Origin: an uncultured Methylococcaceae bacterium
Lineage (GTDB): Bacteria; Pseudomonadota; Gammaproteobacteria; Methylococcales; Methylococcaceae
Assembly (NCBI GenBank): GCA_903910005.1
Contig: CAIVXW010000129.1
Location: 1-11,709 of the forward strand
DNA length: 11,709 bases
Direction: 5' to 3'
Below are positions 1 to 5,969 of the stretch, in pieces; within the stretch, counting starts at the first letter, position 1, and each line of letters begins with the position of its first letter. Both the position numbers and the translations under genes were made by a program. A model generated the notes under the pieces. It searched no databases. It was not told where the DNA came from and saw only the letters and a list, made by a program, of their open reading frames with translations.

Positions 1-1
1 C

Positions 2-337
2 GAAGTCAATCATGGCTATATCGACCTGAGCCTGATCGTCCGGCCCGACATGCGCCGGTTACAGGCACTGGATCTGATACTTGAATTCAAGAATGTAAAA
101 CTGGATTCGATCAAATTGAATGGGCTTGAGGTGAAGAAAAAATCGCGGGAAGAATTGCTGGCCTTACCGCTAATCCGCAACCAACTGGAGGCCGCCAAAC
201 AGCAAGCCAGACGCTACGCCACTGGCCTGAAAGCCCGTTATCAGCTTGAAACCATTGCCTGCTTTGCGGTAGTCGCGGTTGGACTGGAGCGGATTGTGTT
301 TGAGCGGTTGGTGGGGGATGAGGGACGAGCCGGGTGA
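2..337 (+). CDS. C-terminal part of a PD-(D/E)XK nuclease-superfamily protein (AAA-ATPase-like/DUF1703 type), 5' end outside window
   Basis: An open frame enters from the left edge and ends at TGA 335-337, giving 111 visible residues. The visible part has a GYIDLSL strand with an Asp (bases 23-25), then LDLILEFK with Glu-Phe-Lys at bases 83-91. This Asp...Glu-x-Lys layout, followed by a Lys/Gln/Arg-rich helix (QLEAAKQQARRY) and a final hydrophobic strand, matches the PD-(D/E)XK domain that closes proteins with an N-terminal AAA-ATPase-like domain. Such proteins occur in many copies in some gammaproteobacteria and Bacteroidetes, and their role is largely unknown. The ATPase part is not in the window, so the full architecture is inferred. 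The gene converges on the PII gene, and I see no good terminator of its own. Confidence 0.75.
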   Translation, partial: EVNHGYIDLSLIVRPDMRRLQALDLILEFKNVKLDSIKLNGLEVKKKSREELLALPLIRNQLEAAKQQARRYATGLKARYQLETIACFAVVAVGLERIVFERLVGDEGRAG

Positions 338-392
338 CCCGGGAGGCAGGGGCAAGGGCACCCCAAACAGGCACCGGGGGGCTAAAGAAAAC

Positions 393-423
393 CCGGAGGT
401 TCCCCGTGACGGAAAACCTCCGG
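393..423 (-). terminator. Rho-independent terminator of the acs-PII unit
   Basis: On the minus strand, eight bases after the PII stop codon, CCGGAGGTT pairs with AACCTCCGG (arms 415-423 and 393-401). A second inner stem, CCGT/ACGG, lies within the loop. The hairpin is followed by GTTTTCTTT (384-392), a T-rich tail. On the plus strand no T tract follows, so it should act only on leftward transcripts. Confidence 0.75.
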
Positions 424-430
424 AACAGGG

Positions 431-769
431 TTAAATCGCCTGTTCGCCCGTTTCACCCGTGCGAATACGGATGGCCTGTTCGACGTTGGTGACAAAAATT
501 TTGCCGTCGCCGATCTTGCCGGTGTTGGCCGATTTGATGATCGCTTCCATGGCCTGATCCAGCATGGAATCAACTACGGCGACTTCCAGCTTCACTTTTG
601 GCAGGAAATCAACCACATACTCGGCCCCCCTGTACAACTCGGTATGGCCTTTCTGCCGACCGAACCCCTTGACTTCAGTCACAGTGATGCCACTGATCCC
701 CATATCCGATAAAGCCTCACGCACATCGTCCAGCTTGAACGGTTTGATGATGGCAGTAATTAACTTCAT
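431..769 (-). CDS. glnK: PII family nitrogen regulatory protein (GlnB/GlnK)
   Basis: This is a 112-residue cytoplasmic signal protein, the normal PII length. PII trimers bind ATP/ADP and 2-oxoglutarate and control ammonium transport, glutamine synthetase adenylylation and, in several bacteria, acetyl-CoA carboxylase. The N-terminus is KLITAIIKPFKLDDVREAL. The T-loop contains GRQKGHTELYRGAEY with the uridylylation tyrosine at Y51, and the C-terminal signature is TGKIGDGKIFV, followed by IRIRTGE. The ATG at 767-769 was chosen because it matches the family N-terminus and has GGAGAA seven bases upstream; an 11-residue extension from an upstream start is not credible. The gene lies 29 bases after acs and is probably co-transcribed with it. 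GlnB and GlnK cannot be told apart reliably here. The MKL start and lack of a nearby glnA lean weakly to GlnK, but no amtB is next to it. Confidence 0.93.
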   Translation of the reverse strand: MKLITAIIKPFKLDDVREALSDMGISGITVTEVKGFGRQKGHTELYRGAEYVVDFLPKVKLEVAVVDSMLDQAMEAIIKSANTGKIGDGKIFVTNVEQAIRIRTGETGEQAI

Positions 770-798
770 AGTGTTCTCCGGTGGAATTGAAAATTCGG

Positions 799-2739
799 TC
801 ACGTTTTTCTGGGCCGTCCCTGGATGATGTCCTCAACAACCGTCGGATCGGCCAGGGTCGAGATGTCCCCCAACTGGCCGGTATCATTGGCCGCTATCTT
901 TCTCAGTATCCGTCGCATGATCTTGCCGGAGCGGGTTTTGGGCAGGGCCGGTGCCCACTGAATGATGTCCGGTGTGGCAATGGCCCCGATTTCCTTCCGT
1001 ACCCACTGAATCAGTTCCCGCTCCAGTGCCGCATCCGGGGTTGCCCCGGCTATCAGCGTGACATAAGCATAGATTCCCTGCCCCTTGATGTCATGAGGAT
1101 AACCGACCACGGCGGCTTCGGCTACCTGTTCATGCAGTACCAGGGCACTTTCAATCTCTGCCGTACCCATGCGATGACCGGATACATTCAGCACGTCATC
1201 GACCCGGCCAGTGATCCAGTAATAGCCGTCCTCGTCCCGTCTGGCACCGTCGCCGCTGAAGTAGTGACCCGGATAGGTTGAAAAATAGGTTTCGACGAAG
1301 CGGGCGTGGTTGCCGTACAGGGTTCGGGCCTGCCCCGGCCAGGAGCGGCTCAGAGTCAAAACCCCTTCGGCCACCCCGGTCAGTTCGGTTCCGCTCGTAT
1401 CAACCAGAGCCGGCATGATACCAAAGAATGGCAGGGTGGCTGATCCCGGTTTGAGGCAGGTAGCACCGGGCAGCGGCGTAATGAGGATACCGCCGGTTTC
1501 AGTTTGCCACCAGGTATCGACAATGGGGCACCGCCCCTGACCCACCGCATGGTAATACCACTCCCAGGCTTCCGGATTGATGGGTTCGCCTACCGAACCC
1601 AGAATCCGCAGGCTGGTGCGGTGGCTGGTTTGAAGCCAGGCATCACCCTGAGCCATCAGGGCACGCAGTACCGTGGGTGCGGTGTAGAAGATGCTGACCT
1701 GATGTTTGTCGATGATTTGCCAGAGGCGGTCCGGAGCCGGGAAGGTGGGCACCCCTTCAAACATCAGCGTCGTGGCTCCGTTGCACAAGGGGCCGTAAAG
1801 CAGGTAACTGTGGCCGGTCACCCAGCCTACATCGGCGGTACACCAGTAGATTTCGCCGGGCTGGTAGTCAAATACATAATGATGCGTCATGGCCGCATAG
1901 ACCAGATAGCCGCCCGTGGTATGCAGCACGCCCTTGGGTTTGCCGGTCGAGCCGGAGGTGTAGAGTATGAACAGCGGTTCTTCCGCCTCCATGCTCTCGG
2001 GGGCGCAGTCGGCGGATGCCTGCGCCAGGCAGTCATGAAACCAGACATCACGTGCAGTCCAGGCGATGTCTGCACCGGTGTTGCGTACTACAAAGGTACG
2101 GCTGACATCGGGACAACCCTGCAGGGCGGCATCAACATTGGCCTTGAGCGGAATCGTCCGCCCGCCCCGCCGCCCCTGATCGGCACAGATCACGAAGCGG
2201 CAATCGGCATCGAGAATGCGCTCACGCAGCGCATCCGCTGAAAATCCGCCGAATACCACTGAGTGAATCGCCCCGATCCGGGCTACCGCCAGCATGGCGA
2301 TGGCCGCCTCGGGAATCATGGGAAGGTAAATACACACCCGCTCGCCCTTGCCGACCCCCGCCGCCTTGAGGGCATTGGCAAACCGGCAAACGGCTTCGTG
2401 CAGTTCCCGGTAGGTCAGGCGACGACTCACCGCCGGATCATCCCCCTCGAACAGCAGGGCAACCTGATCGCCCCGCTCGCTGAGATGACGATCCAGGCAG
2501 TTGTAGCTGACGTTCAGCGTCCCGCCCTCAAACCAGCGGATGCGTCCCTGGTTGAAGTCACAATCAGAAACCCGCTGCCACGGCGTAAACCAGGTCACGA
2601 AACGGCGGGCCTGCTCGGCCCAGAACGCATCCGGCTCATCAATGGAGCGTTCGTACAGGGTTTGATAGGTGCTTTGGGTGACGTGAGCCCGTGCAGCGAT
2701 GGCCGGCACGATGTCGTAGGTTTTGCCTGTCAACGGCAT
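799..2739 (-). CDS. acs: Acetyl-CoA synthetase (AMP-forming)
   Basis: The enzyme converts acetate, ATP and CoA to acetyl-CoA, AMP and diphosphate through an acetyl-adenylate, the high-affinity route for acetate use in the cytoplasm. It has 646 residues (E. coli Acs has 652). The order is an N-terminal Acs domain (about 20-80), the adenylation core with LYTSGSTGKPKG at 259-270, GWVTGHSYLLYGPL at 305-318 and WWQTETGG at 410-417, then the mobile C-terminal domain with GRVDDVLNVSGHRMG at 511-525 and PKTRSGKIMRR at 600-610. W411, V307, T308 and V383 correspond to the acetate-pocket residues of Salmonella Acs, supporting acetate over longer acids. K606 is the catalytic lysine, the residue acetylated by Pat-type enzymes in relatives. 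The start has AGGAG nine bases upstream. The PII gene follows closely in the same direction. Confidence 0.96.
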   Translation of the reverse strand: MPLTGKTYDIVPAIAARAHVTQSTYQTLYERSIDEPDAFWAEQARRFVTWFTPWQRVSDCDFNQGRIRWFEGGTLNVSYNCLDRHLSERGDQVALLFEGDDPAVSRRLTYRELHEAVCRFANALKAAGVGKGERVCIYLPMIPEAAIAMLAVARIGAIHSVVFGGFSADALRERILDADCRFVICADQGRRGGRTIPLKANVDAALQGCPDVSRTFVVRNTGADIAWTARDVWFHDCLAQASADCAPESMEAEEPLFILYTSGSTGKPKGVLHTTGGYLVYAAMTHHYVFDYQPGEIYWCTADVGWVTGHSYLLYGPLCNGATTLMFEGVPTFPAPDRLWQIIDKHQVSIFYTAPTVLRALMAQGDAWLQTSHRTSLRILGSVGEPINPEAWEWYYHAVGQGRCPIVDTWWQTETGGILITPLPGATCLKPGSATLPFFGIMPALVDTSGTELTGVAEGVLTLSRSWPGQARTLYGNHARFVETYFSTYPGHYFSGDGARRDEDGYYWITGRVDDVLNVSGHRMGTAEIESALVLHEQVAEAAVVGYPHDIKGQGIYAYVTLIAGATPDAALERELIQWVRKEIGAIATPDIIQWAPALPKTRSGKIMRRILRKIAANDTGQLGDISTLADPTVVEDIIQGRPRKT

Positions 2740-2823
2740 GATGGTTTACTCCTGACTATTGAAGGGAAAGGGAAAAGTGTACGCAAACCCGGCTGACCCG
2801 GAGGGATTCGGTCAGACAGGGGC

Positions 2824-5532
2824 TCAGTGGGCCTCGTCCCAGTTTGCCCCGACCCCGATGTTGACTTCCAGCGGCACCCGCAATGCCGCCACGTCACACA
2901 TCAGCGGGCCAATCGCAGCGACGGCGAACTCAATCGCTGAGTCCGCGACCTCAAACACCAGTTCATCATGCACCTGCATGATCATCCGTACCGGTAACCG
3001 ACTGGACTGAATCCAGCCATCCACCGCCAGCATGGCCCGTTTGATGATATCGGCAGCGGCACCCTGCATCGGTGCGTTGATGGCGGTGCGCTCGGCGTAC
3101 TGACGCCGCTGGGTGTTGCGGTCACGAATGTCCGGGATGTACAACCTGCGACCGAACAGGGTTTCGACATAACCCTGTTCGCGGGCGGTGGCGCGTGCCC
3201 GTTCCATGTAGGCCTTGACCCCGGGGTAGCGGGAAAAGTAGAGATCAATATAAAACTGGGCCCGCTCGCGTGAGACGTTGAGCTGTTTGGCCAGGCCAAA
3301 AGCCGACATGCCGTAGATCAGGCCAAAATTGATGGCCTTGGCGGAACGACGCTGATCGGGCGTCACCTGCTGCGGCGGTATCCCGAATACCTCCGCCGCA
3401 GTGGCCCGGTGTACGTCGCTGCTGTGGACAAAGGCCTGACACAGGTTGGGGTCTTCGGACAGATGCGCCATGATGCGTAGTTCAATCTGGGAATAATCCG
3501 CCGCCAGCAGCCGATGCCCCGGTGGAGCCACAAAAGCCTGACGGATTTTGCGGCCTTCTTCAGTTCGTATCGGGATGTTTTGCAGGTTGGGGTCTGAGGA
3601 GGACAGCCGTCCGGTGGCGGTGATGGCCTGGTGGTAGGAGGTGTGTACCCGGCCACTCTGCGGGTTGATCTGGCTGATGAGCTTGTCGGTGTAGGTCGAT
3701 TTGAGTTTGGCCAGCGAGCGGTATTCCAGAATCAGGCGGGGCAGTTCAAAATTTTCCGCCAGTTCCTGCAGCACCGATTCGTCGGTGGAAGGCTGGCCCT
3801 TGGGGGTTTTGCGGATCACCGGCAACTGCATGATGTCGTACAGCAGGGTTTGTATCTGTTTGGGTGAAGCAGGATTGAACGGCTGATCTGCCACAGCCCA
3901 CGCCTGCGCCTGCACCTCGGCAATTCGCCGGGTCAGCACCCGGCTTTGCTCGGCCAACTGGTTTGGATCAACCAGTACCCCGGCAGCTTCCATGCCGATC
4001 AGCACCGGTATCAGGGGGATTTCCAGCGATTCATACAGTGATTCAAGAGCGGGGATTGCGGCCAGCCGGGGCAGGAGTTGCTCATGCAGTCTGAGGGTGA
4101 TGTCCGCGTCTTCGGCGGCATAGCGGGTGGCCACCTCAATGGGCACCGCCTCAAACGGAATCTGTTTGACGCCCTTGCCGGCCACGTCCTGGTAGGTCAG
4201 GGTGCGGTAACCCAGATAATGAGCCGCCAGCGAATCCAGATCGTGTCGGGTTGCCGTACTGTTCAGCACGTAGGATTGCAGCAGGGTGTCGTGGGCAATG
4301 CCTCCGAGGCGGATGCCATGATTGGCCAGTACGTGGGCATCGTATTTGAGATTTTGTCCCAGTTTGAGATGGGCCGGATTTTCCAGCAAGGGCTTGAGGG
4401 CCGCCAGCACCGCGTCACGGTCCAGTTGGGGCGGGGCGTCGGCATAGCGGTGGGCCAGTGGTACATAGGCGGCTTCACCGCTGGTCACGGCAAAGGAGCA
4501 GCCGACGATTTCGGCCCGGGTGTAGTCCAGACTGGTGGTTTCGGTATCAAGGCTGAAGCAGGGGGCGGCCGCCAGTCGGGCCAGCCAGGCGTTCAGGGCC
4601 GGCCAGGTCAGCACGGTTTCGTAATGGGGTGACGGCGGGGCGGAAGCCGACGCCGCGCCTCCGGGTTCACCGGCTTTGTCCAGTTGCCTGAGCCAGGTGT
4701 TGAATTCCAGCCGCTGCAACAGTTCTTTTAACGCTGCGGTATCAGCGGGGGTCACCCTGAGTGCATCCGGGCCGAGTGGCAGCGGGACATCGCAGCGAAG
4801 GGTAGCCAGTTGCCGCGCAAGTGGTATTTGTTCCAGGCTGGCCCGGAGTGCCTCGCCAATTTTGCCGCCGATTGAACCGGCGTCAGCCAGCAGGTTATCC
4901 AGCGACCCGTACTGACCCAGCCATTTGGCGGCGGTTTTGGGCCCCACCCCGGGGACGCCGGGAATGTTGTCCGAGGTATCCCCCACCAGGGTGAGGTAAT
5001 CCACTATCTGATCCGGTCGGACGCCGAATTTGGCCACTACGCCGGCCGCATCCAGCCGGGTATCTGACAGGGTGTTGTCCAGCGATACCACGTCGTTGAC
5101 CAACTGGGCCATGTCCTTGTCGCCGGTGGCAATGATCACCCGGTAGCCGAGGGTCACTGCCTGTCGTGTCAGGGTGCCAATAACGTCATCGGCTTCGACC
5201 CCGGATTCAAGCAGCAGCGGCAGACCCATGGCCCGAATCAACTGGTGCAGGGGCTCAATCTGGCAGCGCAATGCCTCCGGCATGGGCGGACGGTGGGCCT
5301 TGTACAGGGAGTAAAGCTCGGTGCGGAAACTCGGCCCCGGGGCATCAAAGATCACCGCCACGCCGCAACCGGGGTGCTGTTCCAGCAATTTTCTCAGCAT
5401 GTTGGCCACCCCCAGCACGGCATGGGTTGGTTCTCCCCGCGAGTTGGTCAGGGGCGGCAGGGCGTGAAAGGCCCGGTACAGAAAGGACGAACCGTCGATC
5501 AGAATCAGGGTTTTACCGGCAGGACTGGACAT
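2824..5532 (-). CDS. polA: DNA polymerase I
   Basis: PolA fills gaps in excision repair and removes RNA primers from Okazaki fragments. It has 902 residues with three domains. The 5'-nuclease (about 1-290) keeps D13, D63, D115, D116, D138, D140, D185 and D188, the same numbering as E. coli. The 3'-5' exonuclease (about 305-490) keeps D329/E331 in LDTETTSLD, D398 in NLKYD, and Y471/D475 in YAAEDAD, so proofreading should be active. The polymerase (about 500-902) has motif A ADYSQIELR (D679), motif B RRSAKAINFGLIYG (K732, F736, Y740) and motif C QVHDEL (D856, E857). F736 is the equivalent of E. coli F762. The ATG at 5530-5532 is preferred because family homology begins just after it; the frame stays open 64 codons further but that part covers the likely promoter. 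No purine-rich ribosome-binding site precedes it. The gap to acs is 84 bases. Confidence 0.96.
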   Translation of the reverse strand: MSSPAGKTLILIDGSSFLYRAFHALPPLTNSRGEPTHAVLGVANMLRKLLEQHPGCGVAVIFDAPGPSFRTELYSLYKAHRPPMPEALRCQIEPLHQLIRAMGLPLLLESGVEADDVIGTLTRQAVTLGYRVIIATGDKDMAQLVNDVVSLDNTLSDTRLDAAGVVAKFGVRPDQIVDYLTLVGDTSDNIPGVPGVGPKTAAKWLGQYGSLDNLLADAGSIGGKIGEALRASLEQIPLARQLATLRCDVPLPLGPDALRVTPADTAALKELLQRLEFNTWLRQLDKAGEPGGAASASAPPSPHYETVLTWPALNAWLARLAAAPCFSLDTETTSLDYTRAEIVGCSFAVTSGEAAYVPLAHRYADAPPQLDRDAVLAALKPLLENPAHLKLGQNLKYDAHVLANHGIRLGGIAHDTLLQSYVLNSTATRHDLDSLAAHYLGYRTLTYQDVAGKGVKQIPFEAVPIEVATRYAAEDADITLRLHEQLLPRLAAIPALESLYESLEIPLIPVLIGMEAAGVLVDPNQLAEQSRVLTRRIAEVQAQAWAVADQPFNPASPKQIQTLLYDIMQLPVIRKTPKGQPSTDESVLQELAENFELPRLILEYRSLAKLKSTYTDKLISQINPQSGRVHTSYHQAITATGRLSSSDPNLQNIPIRTEEGRKIRQAFVAPPGHRLLAADYSQIELRIMAHLSEDPNLCQAFVHSSDVHRATAAEVFGIPPQQVTPDQRRSAKAINFGLIYGMSAFGLAKQLNVSRERAQFYIDLYFSRYPGVKAYMERARATAREQGYVETLFGRRLYIPDIRDRNTQRRQYAERTAINAPMQGAAADIIKRAMLAVDGWIQSSRLPVRMIMQVHDELVFEVADSAIEFAVAAIGPLMCDVAALRVPLEVNIGVGANWDEAH

Positions 5533-5578
5533 GGGCGTGTTGAGGTGAGGTAGAGGGTCAGGTATTGACGATGCCGTT

Positions 5579-5587
5579 ATTTTACCA
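5579..5587 (-). promoter_or_regulatory. Candidate extended -10 promoter element for polA
   Basis: Read on the minus strand, this is TGG followed by TAAAAT, an extended -10 (TGnTAnnnT form), 47 bases before the polA start. The expected transcript start near 5572 would give a leader of about 40 bases. No clear -35 hexamer is seen at the usual distance, which is tolerated when the extended -10 is present. This is a sequence match only. Confidence 0.4.
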
Positions 5588-5627
5588 GTAGGCTTCCCGC
5601 TTACACCCGTATTTATTACAGAGCCAA

Positions 5628-5761
5628 CCCCGCGAGGGGCGTGACACCGGGAAAGACGGGCTTTTTCAAAACAACCCAAGATAGCAGCAACTCTGGAGGT
5701 TGCGGGAACAGGGTGACGCAACACGTCACGGGCTATCCCTCCCTGGTTCTGACGGACAGGG
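5628..5761 (+). promoter_or_regulatory. Structured leader (candidate cis-regulatory RNA) upstream of rubredoxin
   Basis: Five helices can be drawn by eye on the plus strand. CCCC-GCGA-GGGG with a GNRA loop lies at 5628-5639. GAAAG pairs with CTTTT (5651-5655/5661-5665). GATAGC (5680-5685) pairs with GCTATC (5732-5737) and closes a junction that encloses GCAAC/GTTGC (5687-5691/5699-5703) and GTGACG/CGTCAC (5713-5718/5724-5729). A final hairpin pairs CCCTG and TTC (5741-5749, one bulged G) with GGACAGGG (5754-5761), 18 bases before the rubredoxin start codon. A weak promoter match, TTGACG (5565-5570) and TAGGCT (5589-5594) with an 18-base spacer, would place the whole segment in the leader. It does not match the TPP, cobalamin, SAM, glycine, c-di-GMP-I, guanidine or yybP-ykoY consensus as I remember them. 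It could also be a separate small RNA. No energy calculation was done. Confidence 0.35.
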
Positions 5762-5779
5762 TTTCCCGCGTAAATTTCG

Positions 5780-5947
5780 ATGACTTATCAACGTTACATC
5801 TGTGCCGCGTGCGGTTATGTTTATGATGAGGAAAAAGGCGATCCGGATTCCGGCCTTGAACCAGGCACCCTGTGGGCCGACATACCGGATGACTGGCTCT
5901 GCCCCGAGTGCGGCGTAGACAAAAGCTTTTTTGAATTGCTGACGTAA
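5780..5947 (+). CDS. Rubredoxin
   Basis: This small gene encodes a 55-residue one-iron electron carrier. The iron-binding cysteines are in two knuckles: ICAACGYVY (C8, C11) and CPECGVDK (C41, C44), with the usual aromatic residues Y13 and W39 and the usual DPDSGLEPGT segment between. Length and spacing are standard for type I rubredoxins. Rubredoxins pass single electrons to partners such as alkane hydroxylases, rubrerythrins or oxygen-detoxifying flavoproteins; none is in the window, so the partner is unknown. The ATG at 5780 is the only start that fits the family N-terminus, but it lacks a clear ribosome-binding site (the bases before it read GCGTAAATTTCG). The topoisomerase gene follows after 22 bases in the same direction, so the two are likely one transcript. 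Confidence 0.94.
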   Translation: MTYQRYICAACGYVYDEEKGDPDSGLEPGTLWADIPDDWLCPECGVDKSFFELLT

Positions 5948-5969
5948 TGCCACGGCCAGGAACACAAGG

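Noticed and set aside
2758..2786. Possible acs promoter on the minus strand (TTGCGT, 17 bases, TTCAAT)
   Set aside because: Both boxes are weak and the predicted transcript would start inside or beside the ribosome-binding site, leaving too short a leader.
781..2796. Three long plus-strand open frames opposite acs (781-1281, 1504-2241, 2263-2796)
   Set aside because: They lie fully antisense to a well-supported acs gene, show no recognisable domains, and are the kind of open frame produced by biased codon use in a GC-rich gene.
2793..2815. Hairpin between polA and acs (CTGACC/GGTCAG) as a polA terminator
   Set aside because: The stem is only six base pairs with an 11-base loop and no T tract follows on the minus strand, so it is not a convincing intrinsic terminator.
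4078..4632. Plus-strand open frame of 184 codons opposite polA
   Set aside because: It is antisense to the conserved exonuclease domain of polA and has no recognisable motif or ribosome-binding site.
5533..5724. 64-codon N-terminal extension of polA
   Set aside because: The polA frame stays open upstream, but family homology begins at the ATG at 5532, the extension has no PolA-like sequence, and it spans the candidate -10 element and the hairpin-rich region.
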